DNA from: Myxococcaceae bacterium
Lineage (GTDB): Bacteria > Myxococcota > Myxococcia > Myxococcales > Myxococcaceae
Direction of reading: 5' to 3'
Length of the DNA stretch: 64,000 nt
Assembly: GCA_016793095.1 (NCBI GenBank)
Contig: JAEUJQ010000073.1
Span: 62,001 to 126,000 of the forward strand
Part shown: positions 52,163 through 61,028 of the stretch, piece by piece
Layout: every line of letters starts with the position of its first letter
Numbering within the stretch: position 1 is the first letter of the stretch
Translations under genes and position numbers: made by a program
Notes under the pieces: model-generated
Told to the model about the DNA's origin: nothing
What the model saw: the letters and a program-made list of their open reading frames with translations, nothing else
Database searches by the model: none

Positions 52163-53593
52163 CTACTCCGCTCGGGCTTCGAGCTCGAAGTAGCCGCTCG
52201 TCTGGGCCCAGCTGTCCACCACCACCAGGTACTCGCCCGCTGCGACGTTGGTGAGCACCACGGTGGAGGCCGAGGTCTTCGGCCCGTCGTCGTTGCAGGC
52301 CAGCGGCGCGAGGCGCGCAGGCTCGTTGCACGCGGACAGCACGGACAGGATGGTGTCGGTGCCGGTGCCGGGGCGTGCGGTGGTGAGCGTCAGCTTCGTC
52401 GCAGGCGCCGCGAGCACCACCTTCACCACCACCTCGGCCCTCCCGCGCGGGTCGTTGGCGGCGCAGCCTGCCGGTGGGTCCCACAAGCTGGTGCCTTTGA
52501 GCGCGGCGCGGAGCGTAGCGGGGCCCTTCTGGGGCTCGAGCACCGGCGCGGCCTGGCACGCCTGCGTGCGGGCGGTGACGGACGACACGCACACGTTGGA
52601 GGCGCCCTCGACGCCCGGCGTGCAGCTGTAGTCGGTGATGCAGGCGTCGAAGCCGCGCGGGTCGCAGCTCTGGCCCCGGCCCCGCTGCGGAGGGTGCGCG
52701 AGCTGCAGCGTCTTTGGCGGGGTGGTGCGGCCACCGGAGTCCCGGAGCGTGACGACGACCTGCACCACCGTCGCCTCGAAGCCGGGCGCCGACTGCAGCT
52801 CGACGAAGAAGCGGCCGCCCGCCGACCGGCCCCGCACGTCTACCTCGTGCTCGGCGCTGTCGGGCACGCCGTCGTTGTTGAGGTCGAGCCGCACGGGCTG
52901 GCCGGCGAGGTTGAAGAACGCCACCTTCATGAAGGCCACGTCGTCGTCAGGGTCGCGCCCTTCGACCAGCACACGCGGGCCGAACACGTTGCGCAGGTAC
53001 GCTGCGCGGTCCACCGTCGGCGGCGACGGCTCGCGGCAGGTCGCAGGAGTGCCCCAGCACCCCATGCCGTCGGTGCAGCGGTCCTCGACGTACGTCGGGT
53101 CGCACGCCTCGCCCAGCGCGCGGAAGCTGCCGGGCTCGACCGTGGCCGAGGCGACCGCCGAGCGTGCGCCTTCGCGGTCCACCAGCGCGACCTCGACCTG
53201 CGCCACCTTCTGTCCGTCGGCGAGCAGGCTCTCGAAGGTGAGGCTCGCGGTGAAGGCCTTGACGCCTTCGACCGGGGCGTCGGGAGGCAGCACCGTCTCG
53301 GCGGACTCGGGCCGCCCGTCGCGGTCCTCGTCGAAGAGCAGCCACGGGCGTCCGCGCTCGTCGCTCAGCTTCACCCACAGCCCGGTGACGTCGCCGTTCG
53401 CGTCCTGGCCCTCGACTGAGACGCGCAGGTGCTGGGCCCAGCGGCCGGCGGCCCGCGCCTTCAGGGCCTTGATGGAGGGAGCCTCGGGCGCGGTCGCCAG
53501 CGGTCCGTTGGGGTCGAAGTCCCTCGTCGCGGGCGCGCAGCCCGCTGCGTTGATGAACACCGCCATCCACACGCCGCGCATGATGCGGTTCAC
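52163..53593 (-). CDS. Lipoprotein with C-terminal PPC-like domain
   Basis: 476 aa from a GTG with GGAGG at 7 bp. The signal ends at NAAGC (Cys19). There are two Ig-like halves (about 35-150 and 195-300) with sequences such as LRVSVEGQDANGDVTGLWVKLSDERGRPWLLFDEDRDGRPESAETV and RVLVEGRDPDDDVAFMKVAFFNLAGQPVRLDLNNDGVPDSAEHEV. These repeat the D.NGDV and D.DG.P.SAE motifs, so the two halves are an internal duplication. A Cys-rich linker and a C-terminal PPC-like beta domain (about 350-476, ending VAAGEYLVVVDSWAQTSGYFELEA) complete it. Lipoprotein at the cell envelope; no enzyme motif. Followed by the RTX lipoprotein gene upstream on the same strand (101-bp gap). Confidence 0.85.
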   Translation of the reverse strand: MNRIMRGVWMAVFINAAGCAPATRDFDPNGPLATAPEAPSIKALKARAAGRWAQHLRVSVEGQDANGDVTGLWVKLSDERGRPWLLFDEDRDGRPESAETVLPPDAPVEGVKAFTASLTFESLLADGQKVAQVEVALVDREGARSAVASATVEPGSFRALGEACDPTYVEDRCTDGMGCWGTPATCREPSPPTVDRAAYLRNVFGPRVLVEGRDPDDDVAFMKVAFFNLAGQPVRLDLNNDGVPDSAEHEVDVRGRSAGGRFFVELQSAPGFEATVVQVVVTLRDSGGRTTPPKTLQLAHPPQRGRGQSCDPRGFDACITDYSCTPGVEGASNVCVSSVTARTQACQAAPVLEPQKGPATLRAALKGTSLWDPPAGCAANDPRGRAEVVVKVVLAAPATKLTLTTARPGTGTDTILSVLSACNEPARLAPLACNDDGPKTSASTVVLTNVAAGEYLVVVDSWAQTSGYFELEARAE

Positions 53594-53694
53594 TGGGCGC
53601 CTCCAGGCCGTTGGTGTGTTGGTCTCAGCGTCGCCACGCGGAGCAGCCGCCGTCGCCAGTCCAGCGCGCCGGCGGCTGCCTCATGGCACGGCCC

Positions 53695-55524
53695 TTACAG
53701 CTCGCAGGCGGTCGCCGTGCCCAGGTAGCAGATGTCGCCTGAGCCATCGCCGCCGTCGAGGGTGTTCGTCCCGGCGCCGCCATCAAGCAGGTCATCACCC
53801 GCCTCGCCACTGAGACTGTCGTTGCCCCCGTCGCCGTAGAGGGTGTCGTTGCCCCCCGCCCCGAGGATGGTGTCTGCCCCGGCACCGCCGTTGATGACGT
53901 TGTTGCCCGCGTTGCCAGACACCGAGTCGTCTCCCGAGCCGCAGTCGACGTTCTCGACGTCAGCCTCGACGTCGTCGTTCTCACCCGCCAGGCCGTCGTC
54001 GGCCGCGACGCCGTCCATGGTGATGGTGAGCGCAGCGACGCGCGCGCTGTAGTCGACGCGGTCGGTGCCCAGGCCTCCGATGAAGCGGTCGCCGCCGTTC
54101 GTCGCAGAGCCTTCAGCGAAGACGTCATCGCCAGCGCCGCCGTTCAGCACGTCGTTTCCCGCGCCGCCCGTCAGCACGTTCGCCGAGGCGCTGCCGGTGA
54201 TGGTGTCGTCACCGCCGCCGCCGATGACGTTCTCGACGTCGGTCTTGAGGTTGTCGTTCTCGCTGGACTCGCCGTCGTTGGCGGTGCCGTCGAGGGTGAT
54301 GGTGAGGTTCTCGCCCGTGCCGCGCGCGGCGTAGGTCGCGGTGTCGGTGCCCGCGCCGCCGTTGAACACATCGGCTCCGTCGGCGTCCGCGCCGGCGACG
54401 AACGAGTCATTCCCCGTGTCGCCGTTGACCGTGTCGTCGCCGTTCCCGCCCGTCAGCGTGTCGTTCCCGTCGCCGCCGTTGAGCGTGTCGTTGCCATCAC
54501 CGCCGACGAGGGTGTCGGCTCCGGCGCCACCTGAGAGGACGTCGTCGTTCGCGCTCCCCGTCAGGGAGTCATCAGCGGAGCCGCCGGTGACGCCTTCGAC
54601 GTCGGCCGCGATGTCGTCGTTCTCTCCGCTCTCGCCGTCGTTGGCGCCTGCGCCAATGGTGGCGGTGATGGCAGCAGTGCGCGAGGCGTAGCTGACGGTG
54701 TCAACGCCGGCGCCTCCGTTGAAGGTGTCCCCGCCGTTGGGCGCTGCGCCCTCGCTGAACGTGTCGGTTCCCGCGTTGCCGTTGAGCGTGTCAGCCGCGC
54801 CGCCGCCGGCGAGCGTGTCGTTGCCTTCGTCACCTGAGATGACGTCGGCTCCGTCGCCGCCCGTGAGGGCGTCGTTGCCGTCACCGCCGTACACGGTGAG
54901 CACCGCCGTCGCCACCGCGCCCGTGCCTGCGCCGCCCTGGCCCGTGAAGGTGTCGTTGCCAGCACCCAGGCTGACGACGATGGAGTCGACGTTCGCGAAG
55001 TTGATGTCCTTCGAGGTGTCGGAGTTGATGGCGGCTCCATCGGCGCCGAAGGTGATGGTGTCGGCGCCGGTTGACCCCCGAATCTTGAGCGCGTCGTTGC
55101 TACCAGAGACGAGGTCGACGTCCACGCCGACCGACGAGGCCGCGCCAGCCGCGAACGTGCCGTTCATGTAGTCGAGGATGAAGACGTTCGTGCCGCTGCT
55201 GCCGGTGACGTTGATGCGCTTGAGGTTCACGCTGGTGGCCGTGCCGCACGCCTCGCCGTTGACGAGGATGGCGCTGTCCACCGAGCGCTTCGACACCACT
55301 CCGACCTCGTCATCGGCGAGGACGATGGTGGCGACGCCCGAGGCGCCCGTGAAGACGCATGGTGTGGCCAGCGGGGTGAGGGCCTGGTCGGCCTCCTCTA
55401 CGCCACGCCAGCTCGACGGTGTGTCCAGCGCCGTCTCTGCCGGCCGCCCACAGCTCACCGCCAACGCCGTCAGAGTTCCGACGGCGATCGTTCTCCACGT
55501 CAGGCTGCCTCGCTCCCCGTTCAT
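53695..55524 (-). CDS. RTX-type calcium-binding-repeat lipoprotein
   Basis: 609 aa from the ATG ending at 55524. The signal ends at AVSC (Cys25), so it is a lipoprotein, unlike most RTX proteins. A beta domain (about 55-190) is followed by a long array of hemolysin-type nonapeptide repeats (GGxGxDxLxGGxGNDTL...), in four blocks separated by 30-35-residue strands of the kind 'DxVxYAxRxAxxxxTIGxGANDGESGENDDI'. Calcium would fold the repeats into parallel beta-rolls outside the cell. No catalytic domain, RTX secretion signal or C-terminal export motif is obvious, and no type I secretion genes are adjacent. The 295-bp space before flgE (55525-55819) holds no other gene that I can support. Confidence 0.9.
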   Translation of the reverse strand: MNGERGSLTWRTIAVGTLTALAVSCGRPAETALDTPSSWRGVEEADQALTPLATPCVFTGASGVATIVLADDEVGVVSKRSVDSAILVNGEACGTATSVNLKRINVTGSSGTNVFILDYMNGTFAAGAASSVGVDVDLVSGSNDALKIRGSTGADTITFGADGAAINSDTSKDINFANVDSIVVSLGAGNDTFTGQGGAGTGAVATAVLTVYGGDGNDALTGGDGADVISGDEGNDTLAGGGAADTLNGNAGTDTFSEGAAPNGGDTFNGGAGVDTVSYASRTAAITATIGAGANDGESGENDDIAADVEGVTGGSADDSLTGSANDDVLSGGAGADTLVGGDGNDTLNGGDGNDTLTGGNGDDTVNGDTGNDSFVAGADADGADVFNGGAGTDTATYAARGTGENLTITLDGTANDGESSENDNLKTDVENVIGGGGDDTITGSASANVLTGGAGNDVLNGGAGDDVFAEGSATNGGDRFIGGLGTDRVDYSARVAALTITMDGVAADDGLAGENDDVEADVENVDCGSGDDSVSGNAGNNVINGGAGADTILGAGGNDTLYGDGGNDSLSGEAGDDLLDGGAGTNTLDGGDGSGDICYLGTATACEL

Positions 55525-55819
55525 GTCATCCGCTCCTTGGTTGGGCTGCTGGAGGACATCGGCTCGATGTCCGCGCGGCTGAAGAGAGCAAGAGCGGATC
55601 CGTGCTCGGGCTTCAGTCGATCCAACCCACTTGGGAGCAGGGCCTGAGGTCGAAGACACACCGGTGGGGCCCGGCGACCCCAGCGGGCGGGGCGATGCGG
55701 CCCCGCACCCGGAGCCGAGCGGACTCATTGGGCGCGCTGCTGGAAAAATGACGCGCGCGGGCGGCAGCGTGCTCGCCCGCGCCTGGGGTGGGGCCGGCCT
55801 GACGCCTTCAGCCGACGGT

Positions 55820-57106
55820 TCAGCGCTTCAGGTTCATCAGCTCGCCCAGGAGCTGATCGGCGGTGTTGATCGTCTTCGAGTTCGCCTGGAACCCGCGCTG
55901 CGCCGAGATCATCTTCACGAACTCGGTCGCGAGGTCGACGTTGGAGCCCTCGAGCGACCCCGCCACGATGGAGCCGCGACCGCCGGTCGAGGCCTGGCCG
56001 ATGGTGGGCTGGCCCGAGCCGGGCATCTGCCCGTACAGGTTGCCGCCGATGCGCTCGAGCTTGTCCGGCGCCTCGAAGTCCGCCAGCGCCACCTGGCCCA
56101 GCGCGCGGTTCTGCCCGTTGCTGAACGTGCCCAGAATGGTGCCGTCGTTGTCGATGCTGATGCGCGCGAGCTGCCCGGCCGCGAACCCGTCCTGCCCGAG
56201 GAACGACATCGCCGAGGTGCTGCCGTACTGGGTCATGCCCGTCGCCGCCGAGCCGAAGTCGAAGGTGAGCGGCTGCGGGTTGACTGCGCCGATGGGGTTG
56301 AAGTTGCTCGTCTGCGTGTTCGCGGTCAGGTTGCCCTGGGCGTCGAAGGTGAGCGTGCCGTTGGCGATCTGCGTGCGTGTGCCCGCGGTGCCGCCCGTCA
56401 CGTTTGCTCCGTCAGTCGTGCCGTACCATTCCCACTGCCCAGCGGCCGTCTTGCGGAAGTAGATGTCCACCGGAATCGCGTTGCCGAGCGAGTCGTACAC
56501 CGTGGTGCTGGTGCTGAAGTTGTAGTTGCCGGTCGTCGCGTTGCCGGCCAGCGGCACCGGGTTGGCCGCGCTCCAGGCGGCCGGTGGCACCGCGGAGTTC
56601 GAGTCCAGGTTGCCCTTCAAGGTGATGTTCGCCGTCGCGCTGGGCGGGGCCGACACCGAGCCGACGCGCAGGTCGCCGAGGGTGCCCGTGATGTTGCCGG
56701 CCGGGTCCGCCTGGTAGCCCTGCACCATCAGCCCGTCGAGGTTGACGAGGTTGCCGTCCTTGTCCACCGTGAACTGGCCCGCGCGTGTGTAGAACTGCCC
56801 GTCAGCGCCGTTGTGGTTGCCTCGCACGACGAAGAACCCCGGACCGTTGATGGCCAGGTCGGTGACGAGGCCGGTGTTCATCAGCGCGCCCTGCGTCATC
56901 AGCTTCTGGATCGCCTGCAGCCGCGAGCCCATGCCGACCTGGTCGCCACCGATGAGGTTCTGTGACAGCGCGTCCTCGAAGGCCGCCCGGCTGCCCTTGA
57001 AGCCGATGGTGTTGGCGTTGGCGATGTTGTCGCCGATGACGGTGAGGTCGGTGGAGTTGCTCTCCAGCCCGGTGACGCCGGTGTACATCGAAGACATGAG
57101 GCCCAT
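55820..57106 (-). CDS. flgE: Flagellar hook protein FlgE
   Basis: 428 aa. ATG with AGGAG at 8 bp. The N-terminal rod/hook motif is characteristic: MGLMSSMYTGVTGL...LTVIGDNIANANTIGFKGSRAAFEDALSQ. The D0/D1 strand NTGLVTDLAINGPGFFVVRG and the hook signature (GQFYTRAGQFTVDKDGNLVNLDGLMVQGY) follow. The C-terminal coiled segment is GSNVDLATEFVKMISAQRGFQANSKTINTADQLLGELMNLK. Length is typical of a hook protein (about 400-450). The hook is exported through the flagellar basal body. Upstream in the same direction is flgD, 33 bp away. No other flagellar gene lies in the window. The presence of flgE suggests a flagellated relative of myxobacteria (many myxobacteria lack flagella). Confidence 0.95.
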   Translation of the reverse strand: MGLMSSMYTGVTGLESNSTDLTVIGDNIANANTIGFKGSRAAFEDALSQNLIGGDQVGMGSRLQAIQKLMTQGALMNTGLVTDLAINGPGFFVVRGNHNGADGQFYTRAGQFTVDKDGNLVNLDGLMVQGYQADPAGNITGTLGDLRVGSVSAPPSATANITLKGNLDSNSAVPPAAWSAANPVPLAGNATTGNYNFSTSTTVYDSLGNAIPVDIYFRKTAAGQWEWYGTTDGANVTGGTAGTRTQIANGTLTFDAQGNLTANTQTSNFNPIGAVNPQPLTFDFGSAATGMTQYGSTSAMSFLGQDGFAAGQLARISIDNDGTILGTFSNGQNRALGQVALADFEAPDKLERIGGNLYGQMPGSGQPTIGQASTGGRGSIVAGSLEGSNVDLATEFVKMISAQRGFQANSKTINTADQLLGELMNLKR

Positions 57107-57139
57107 CGGTGTGCTCCTGGGGACTGCGGGGGAAGAACG

Positions 57140-57805
57140 TCAGCCGGCCTCGGCGATGCGCAGCACGTCGGCCAGCTTCACGCGCTGGTGGTTGGACAGA
57201 ATGAGCTCGGCGTAGCCGGTCTCGAAGCCGACACCGGTGATGCGGCCACGGGTGAGGGCGCGCGCGTCGATGGCCTCGCCCTTCGCGTCGGCGGCCGTGA
57301 AGGACACCGCGTAGTCGCCCGGTGAGACCGGCTCGCCGCGGTCGTTCTTCCCGTCCCACGTGAACTCGAACGGGCCGGCGCCCTTCGCGCCCAGAAGCGC
57401 GCGTCGCACCACATTCCCGTTCGCGTCCTGCACCACGGCCGTGACCTGCGCGGCTTCGCGGCCGAGATCTCCACGCAGCAGCACGCCGTCAGGCTCGCCC
57501 TTCCAGGCGAAGTCCCCATGCTCCAGCACCGCGTCTTTCCCCACCAGGGACGCGGCGTGAAGCTGGTTCGCCGACGCCTGCGCCATCAGCAGCGCGTCAA
57601 GCCGTTGACTCGTCTGCTGCGCCTGCTCGACCTGAGCGAACTGGGCCAGTTGCGTCACGAAGGCCTGGTTGTCCATCGGCGAGAGGGGATCCTGGTTGCC
57701 CAGCTGGGTCATCAGGAGCTTGAGGAACTCGTCCTTGCCCAGCCTCGACGGCTGGGGCTCCTCGCTGACACGGGACACCGGGGTCGCGATGGCGTTCACG
57801 TCCAT
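57140..57805 (-). CDS. flgD: Flagellar hook-capping protein FlgD
   Basis: 221 aa, ATG with AGGAG at 6 bp. FlgD caps the growing hook so that FlgE subunits polymerise. The N-terminal part is diagnostic: [40 protein letters not shown] (about 23-62). The FnIII/tudor-like middle and C-terminal region fits as well: [64 protein letters not shown]. The C-terminal helix [19 protein letters not shown] follows. It directly precedes flgE, the normal order. Genes for rod, ring, motor and export are not present within the window, so the rest of the flagellum must be elsewhere. Confidence 0.94.
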   Translation of the reverse strand: MDVNAIATPVSRVSEEPQPSRLGKDEFLKLLMTQLGNQDPLSPMDNQAFVTQLAQFAQVEQAQQTSQRLDALLMAQASANQLHAASLVGKDAVLEHGDFAWKGEPDGVLLRGDLGREAAQVTAVVQDANGNVVRRALLGAKGAGPFEFTWDGKNDRGEPVSPGDYAVSFTAADAKGEAIDARALTRGRITGVGFETGYAELILSNHQRVKLADVLRIAEAG

Positions 57806-57921
57806 GACGGGCTCCTTCAGGCGAGAACCCCTCTGCGAGGCTCGTGCCGAGCGCCCGCGACGGGGTGATGACGCGCACGAGACTTTGCTTTCTCGTGTGG
57901 GCGCGCTCCAATGCGCCTTCC

Positions 57922-58845
57922 ATGCGACCTGTCCTCGGAGCTCTCCTCCTGTTGTGCAGCTCGCCCGCCCTCGCTTCATCGCTGCTCGTGGTTGCGGAGA
58001 ACGACCCGGCGCGCGAGGTCATCGGGGAGCTGGTCGAGCCGTTCGGGAAGGCGAAGGTGAAGCTGAAGGTCGCGGGTCCGCAGGCGCCGGCCTCGCAGTG
58101 CCTCAACAAGGGCAACGAGCGCAACCGCTGCCTCGCCCAGGCCGCTGAGACGGCGTTCGTCGAGGCGGTGCTGCTGATCAAGGCCACCACCGCGAAGGGC
58201 CGCACGACGGTGACGTTTCAGATGCTCGACTCCGATGAGGGGAAGCTGATCAAGCGTGAGGTGGCGACTGGCCCCGCGACCAACCTCGGGGGAGCGCTCA
58301 AGCCCGTCATCGCTCGCCTCGCGAAGGTCGTGAAGGCCCGGAAGGAGAAGGTCGAGCCGCAGCCCGCCCCCGACAAGCCTGATCAGCCGAAGGCCGACCC
58401 GCCGAAGGTGGACCCGCCAAAGGTGGACCCGCTCAAGGCAGATCCGTACCCCACGACGCCTTCGAAGACGGAGCCGGTGGCGGTGAAGCCAGAGCCGAAG
58501 CCGGACACGCCGACGAAGACGAACCTCGAGCCCGTCGTGGTGACGCCGCCTGAGGGGGTGGTAGCGCCGGTGCAGCCGAAGGGCTCTGGGCTGACGGTGG
58601 CCGCGTGGACGACGACGGGCCTCGCGGTGGCGGCGGCGGGCGTCGCAGGCACGTTCGGCGCGCTGGGCTTCACCACTGCGGGTGAGCTTGGGAAGAACGA
58701 GGCGGGCGTCTCGCCGCTCTCACGGAGCCAGGCCAACGCGCTGGCTGCACAGGCCAACACGAACTACACGGTCGCGCTCGGAGCCGGCATCGGCGCGGGC
58801 GTGCTGGGCGTCGTCTCGGCCATCCTCTGGAGCCAGACGCCATGA
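57922..58845 (+). CDS. Exported protein with C-terminal membrane helices, module B (paralogue of 17586-18332)
   Basis: 307 aa from the ATG at 57922. Signal peptide [19 protein letters not shown] globular part (about 20-130) includes [36 protein letters not shown] long Lys/Pro-rich linker follows (about 140-220: repeated [10 protein letters not shown]-type units). The C-terminus has two membrane helices, about 226-252 and 283-305, separated by the loop [20 protein letters not shown]. The same helix-loop-helix closes the protein at 17586-18332, with the loop SYSQAMLLEQQANGM in the matching place. It overlaps the next gene, a stalked lipoprotein, by 4 bp (ATGA). Function unknown, but the two-gene pairing is repeated. 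Confidence 0.8.
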   Translation: MRPVLGALLLLCSSPALASSLLVVAENDPAREVIGELVEPFGKAKVKLKVAGPQAPASQCLNKGNERNRCLAQAAETAFVEAVLLIKATTAKGRTTVTFQMLDSDEGKLIKREVATGPATNLGGALKPVIARLAKVVKARKEKVEPQPAPDKPDQPKADPPKVDPPKVDPLKADPYPTTPSKTEPVAVKPEPKPDTPTKTNLEPVVVTPPEGVVAPVQPKGSGLTVAAWTTTGLAVAAAGVAGTFGALGFTTAGELGKNEAGVSPLSRSQANALAAQANTNYTVALGAGIGAGVLGVVSAILWSQTP

Positions 58846-60920
58846 GCCGAACCTTCGTCCCTCTTCGTCTGTGGAGCCTGCTGGCGTTCGGGGTCGTGTC
58901 CGCATGTACCTGCGTCACGCCGCCGGAGGATCTCATCTACGCCTGTGAGTCTGACGGCACGTGTCTCGACCCGGCGCGGACCTGCGTGCAGGGTCGGTGC
59001 GTGCTCAGCGGCACTGCGGGCGGCAGGGCAGGTGGATCAGCCGGTGGCGTCGCAGGTGGATCTGCTGGCGGGGCCGCAGGCGGGGTTGCCGGGGGAACGG
59101 CTGGTGGAGACGCTGGCGGAATGGCCGGTGGAGACGCTGGCGGAATGGCCGGTGGAGACGCAGGAGGAATGGCGGGTGGCGACGCCGGTGGTTCGGCTGG
59201 AGGAAGCGCGGGTGGAAGCGCTGGTGGAACGGCTGGTGGAAGCGCTGGAGGAACGGCTGGAGGAAGCGCCGGCGGGACAGCGGGTGGAAGCGCGGGCGGC
59301 TCGGCCGGTGGATCGGCTGGAGGCAGCGCAGGCGGAACGGCTGGAGGCAGCGCAGGCGGAACGGCTGGAGGCAGCGCAGGCGGAACCGCTGGTGGAAGCG
59401 CAGGCGGAACGGCTGGTGGAAGCGCAGGCGGAACGGCTGGAGGCAGCGCGGGCGGCTCGGCCGGTGGAAGCGCGGGCGGCTCGGCCGGTGGAAGCGCAGG
59501 CGGCTCGGCCGGTGGAAGCGCAGGCGGCTCGGCCGGTGGAAGCGCGGGCGGCAGTGGCGACGCAGGTTGCGTGCCCGGCCCCGGGGTGGACTTGCCTGAC
59601 GAGAACGGAATCGACTCCAACTGCGACGGCATCGACGGCGACGCGACCCTGGCGGCCTTCGTCGATGGCGTGGGCGGACAGGACACGAACGCTGGAACCC
59701 GACTGGCCCCGTTCCGCACCATCACCCGCGGCGTGGACGCCGGACGGCCCCAGGTGCTCGTCGCGAGCGGGACCTATGGCGAGGACCTCGGGCTTGGCAC
59801 CGGCAACTTCGGCGTCTACGGCGGCTACACCGCCTCGAGCTGGGCGCGCACGGCCGTGCGCCCCGACCTGACGCGCCCGCTCGTCGTCGTCGGTGACGGT
59901 GGCACCCTGGCGCTCGACTTCCTCCGCGTGTCGGTCCCGGACACGATGTCGTCGCGCGCCGCCGTGTACGCGCTGATCATGGAGAACGCTTCCGCGGGCG
60001 TCGTGGTCAGCAGGTGCGAGTTCTCCGCAGGTCGCGGTGGGCACGGCGTCGCGGGCGCTCCCGGCCTCATCGGCGCCAACGGGAGTCCCGGGCAGCCGGG
60101 CGCCGCGGGTGATGACGGCGGCATGGGTGGCACCGGTGGCACGTCACCCTGCGGAGTGCCTGGCGCGCGGGGCGGGCGGGGCGGCACGTTGACCTTCATC
60201 GACGGTGAAGACACCGAAGACGGCGGGGCGGGCGGCGTGGGCGTGTCGTGCGCGTCGCCTCCCTGCTCCGGCAACTCAGGCGCGTCGGGGTCGAATGGCG
60301 CGGACGGGGGACGGGGGCCAGATGGTGCGAACGGCACCAGCCCCGGAGTCATCGTCGCGAGGCGCTGGGCGCCGGTCGATGGTCGGCCGGGCGACGCAGG
60401 GCAGCCGGGCTTTGCTGGTCGGCCAGCCTCGGGCGGCGGCGCCGTCATCGATGTCGACGCAGGGGTGGCTGCGAGGGGAGCGGGCGCAGGCGGCTCGGGC
60501 TCCGGCGGGTGTCCCGGCCTGGGCGGCGGCGGCGGCGAGTCGGGCGGGGCGTCCATCGCAGCGCTCCTCATCAGCTCGTCGCCGGTGTTCGATCGCTGCA
60601 GCTTCACGACGATTGGCGGCGGCAACGGCGGCGGCGTGGGCCCGGGCGGCGAGGGCGGGCTCGGCGGCGCAGGGGGCCCGGGCGGCACCGGGGAGGCCCT
60701 CGGCGGGCTCTTCTTCGCGGGCGACGGCGGCACCGGAGGCCGCGGGGGCGCAGGCGGGCGCGGAGGGAATGGCGGGCAGGGCGCTGGCGGACCTTCCGTG
60801 GGCATCTGGTGCGATGGCCCTTCGACGCCGTCGCTGATGACGCCCAGCTTCACCATCGGCCCCGGCGGGATGGGCGCCGTGAATGGCCTCTCTACCCAGC
60901 GGACAGGCACCTGTCCCTGA
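58842..60920 (+). CDS. Stalked, Gly-rich lipoprotein with beta-helix-like domain
   Basis: 692 aa, start overlapping the previous stop (ATGA). The signal ends at a CTC site (VSACTC), followed by a Cys-rich module (CESDGTCLDPARTCVQGRC) that matches the one at 18314. A stalk of about 180 residues of GGxAGG repeats follows (about 59005-59555). A short NCDGIDGDATLAAF motif is MopE-like. Next is a beta-helix-like/DUF1565 region (FVDGVGGQDTNAGTRLAPFRTITRGVDAG). The C-terminal 300 residues are dominated by a collagen-like Gly-x-y region (GAPGLIGANGSPGQPGAAGDDGG...), unusual outside eukaryotes and phage. Probably a long surface fibre. Second half of the repeated two-gene module. Confidence 0.83.
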   Translation: MSRTFVPLRLWSLLAFGVVSACTCVTPPEDLIYACESDGTCLDPARTCVQGRCVLSGTAGGRAGGSAGGVAGGSAGGAAGGVAGGTAGGDAGGMAGGDAGGMAGGDAGGMAGGDAGGSAGGSAGGSAGGTAGGSAGGTAGGSAGGTAGGSAGGSAGGSAGGSAGGTAGGSAGGTAGGSAGGTAGGSAGGTAGGSAGGTAGGSAGGSAGGSAGGSAGGSAGGSAGGSAGGSAGGSAGGSGDAGCVPGPGVDLPDENGIDSNCDGIDGDATLAAFVDGVGGQDTNAGTRLAPFRTITRGVDAGRPQVLVASGTYGEDLGLGTGNFGVYGGYTASSWARTAVRPDLTRPLVVVGDGGTLALDFLRVSVPDTMSSRAAVYALIMENASAGVVVSRCEFSAGRGGHGVAGAPGLIGANGSPGQPGAAGDDGGMGGTGGTSPCGVPGARGGRGGTLTFIDGEDTEDGGAGGVGVSCASPPCSGNSGASGSNGADGGRGPDGANGTSPGVIVARRWAPVDGRPGDAGQPGFAGRPASGGGAVIDVDAGVAARGAGAGGSGSGGCPGLGGGGGESGGASIAALLISSSPVFDRCSFTTIGGGNGGGVGPGGEGGLGGAGGPGGTGEALGGLFFAGDGGTGGRGGAGGRGGNGGQGAGGPSVGIWCDGPSTPSLMTPSFTIGPGGMGAVNGLSTQRTGTCP
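59005..59560. repeat. In-frame minisatellite coding a Gly-Gly-x-Ala-Gly-Gly stalk
   Basis: Tandem 12-, 15- and 18-bp units of GGCGGAACGGCTGGAGGCAG type within the lipoprotein gene. All three forward frames and the reverse strand are open through it, which creates false long frames. Confidence 0.85.
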
Positions 60921-61028
60921 GCGCCGGGCGCTTGAGGCCGGCGCCACAGGTCTTGCAGAATCACGGCAGCAGGCTGTCCAACAGGAGCAGCGTTCGTCGG
61001 CCGCCGAGCGCCTCGTGGAGTCCACACC

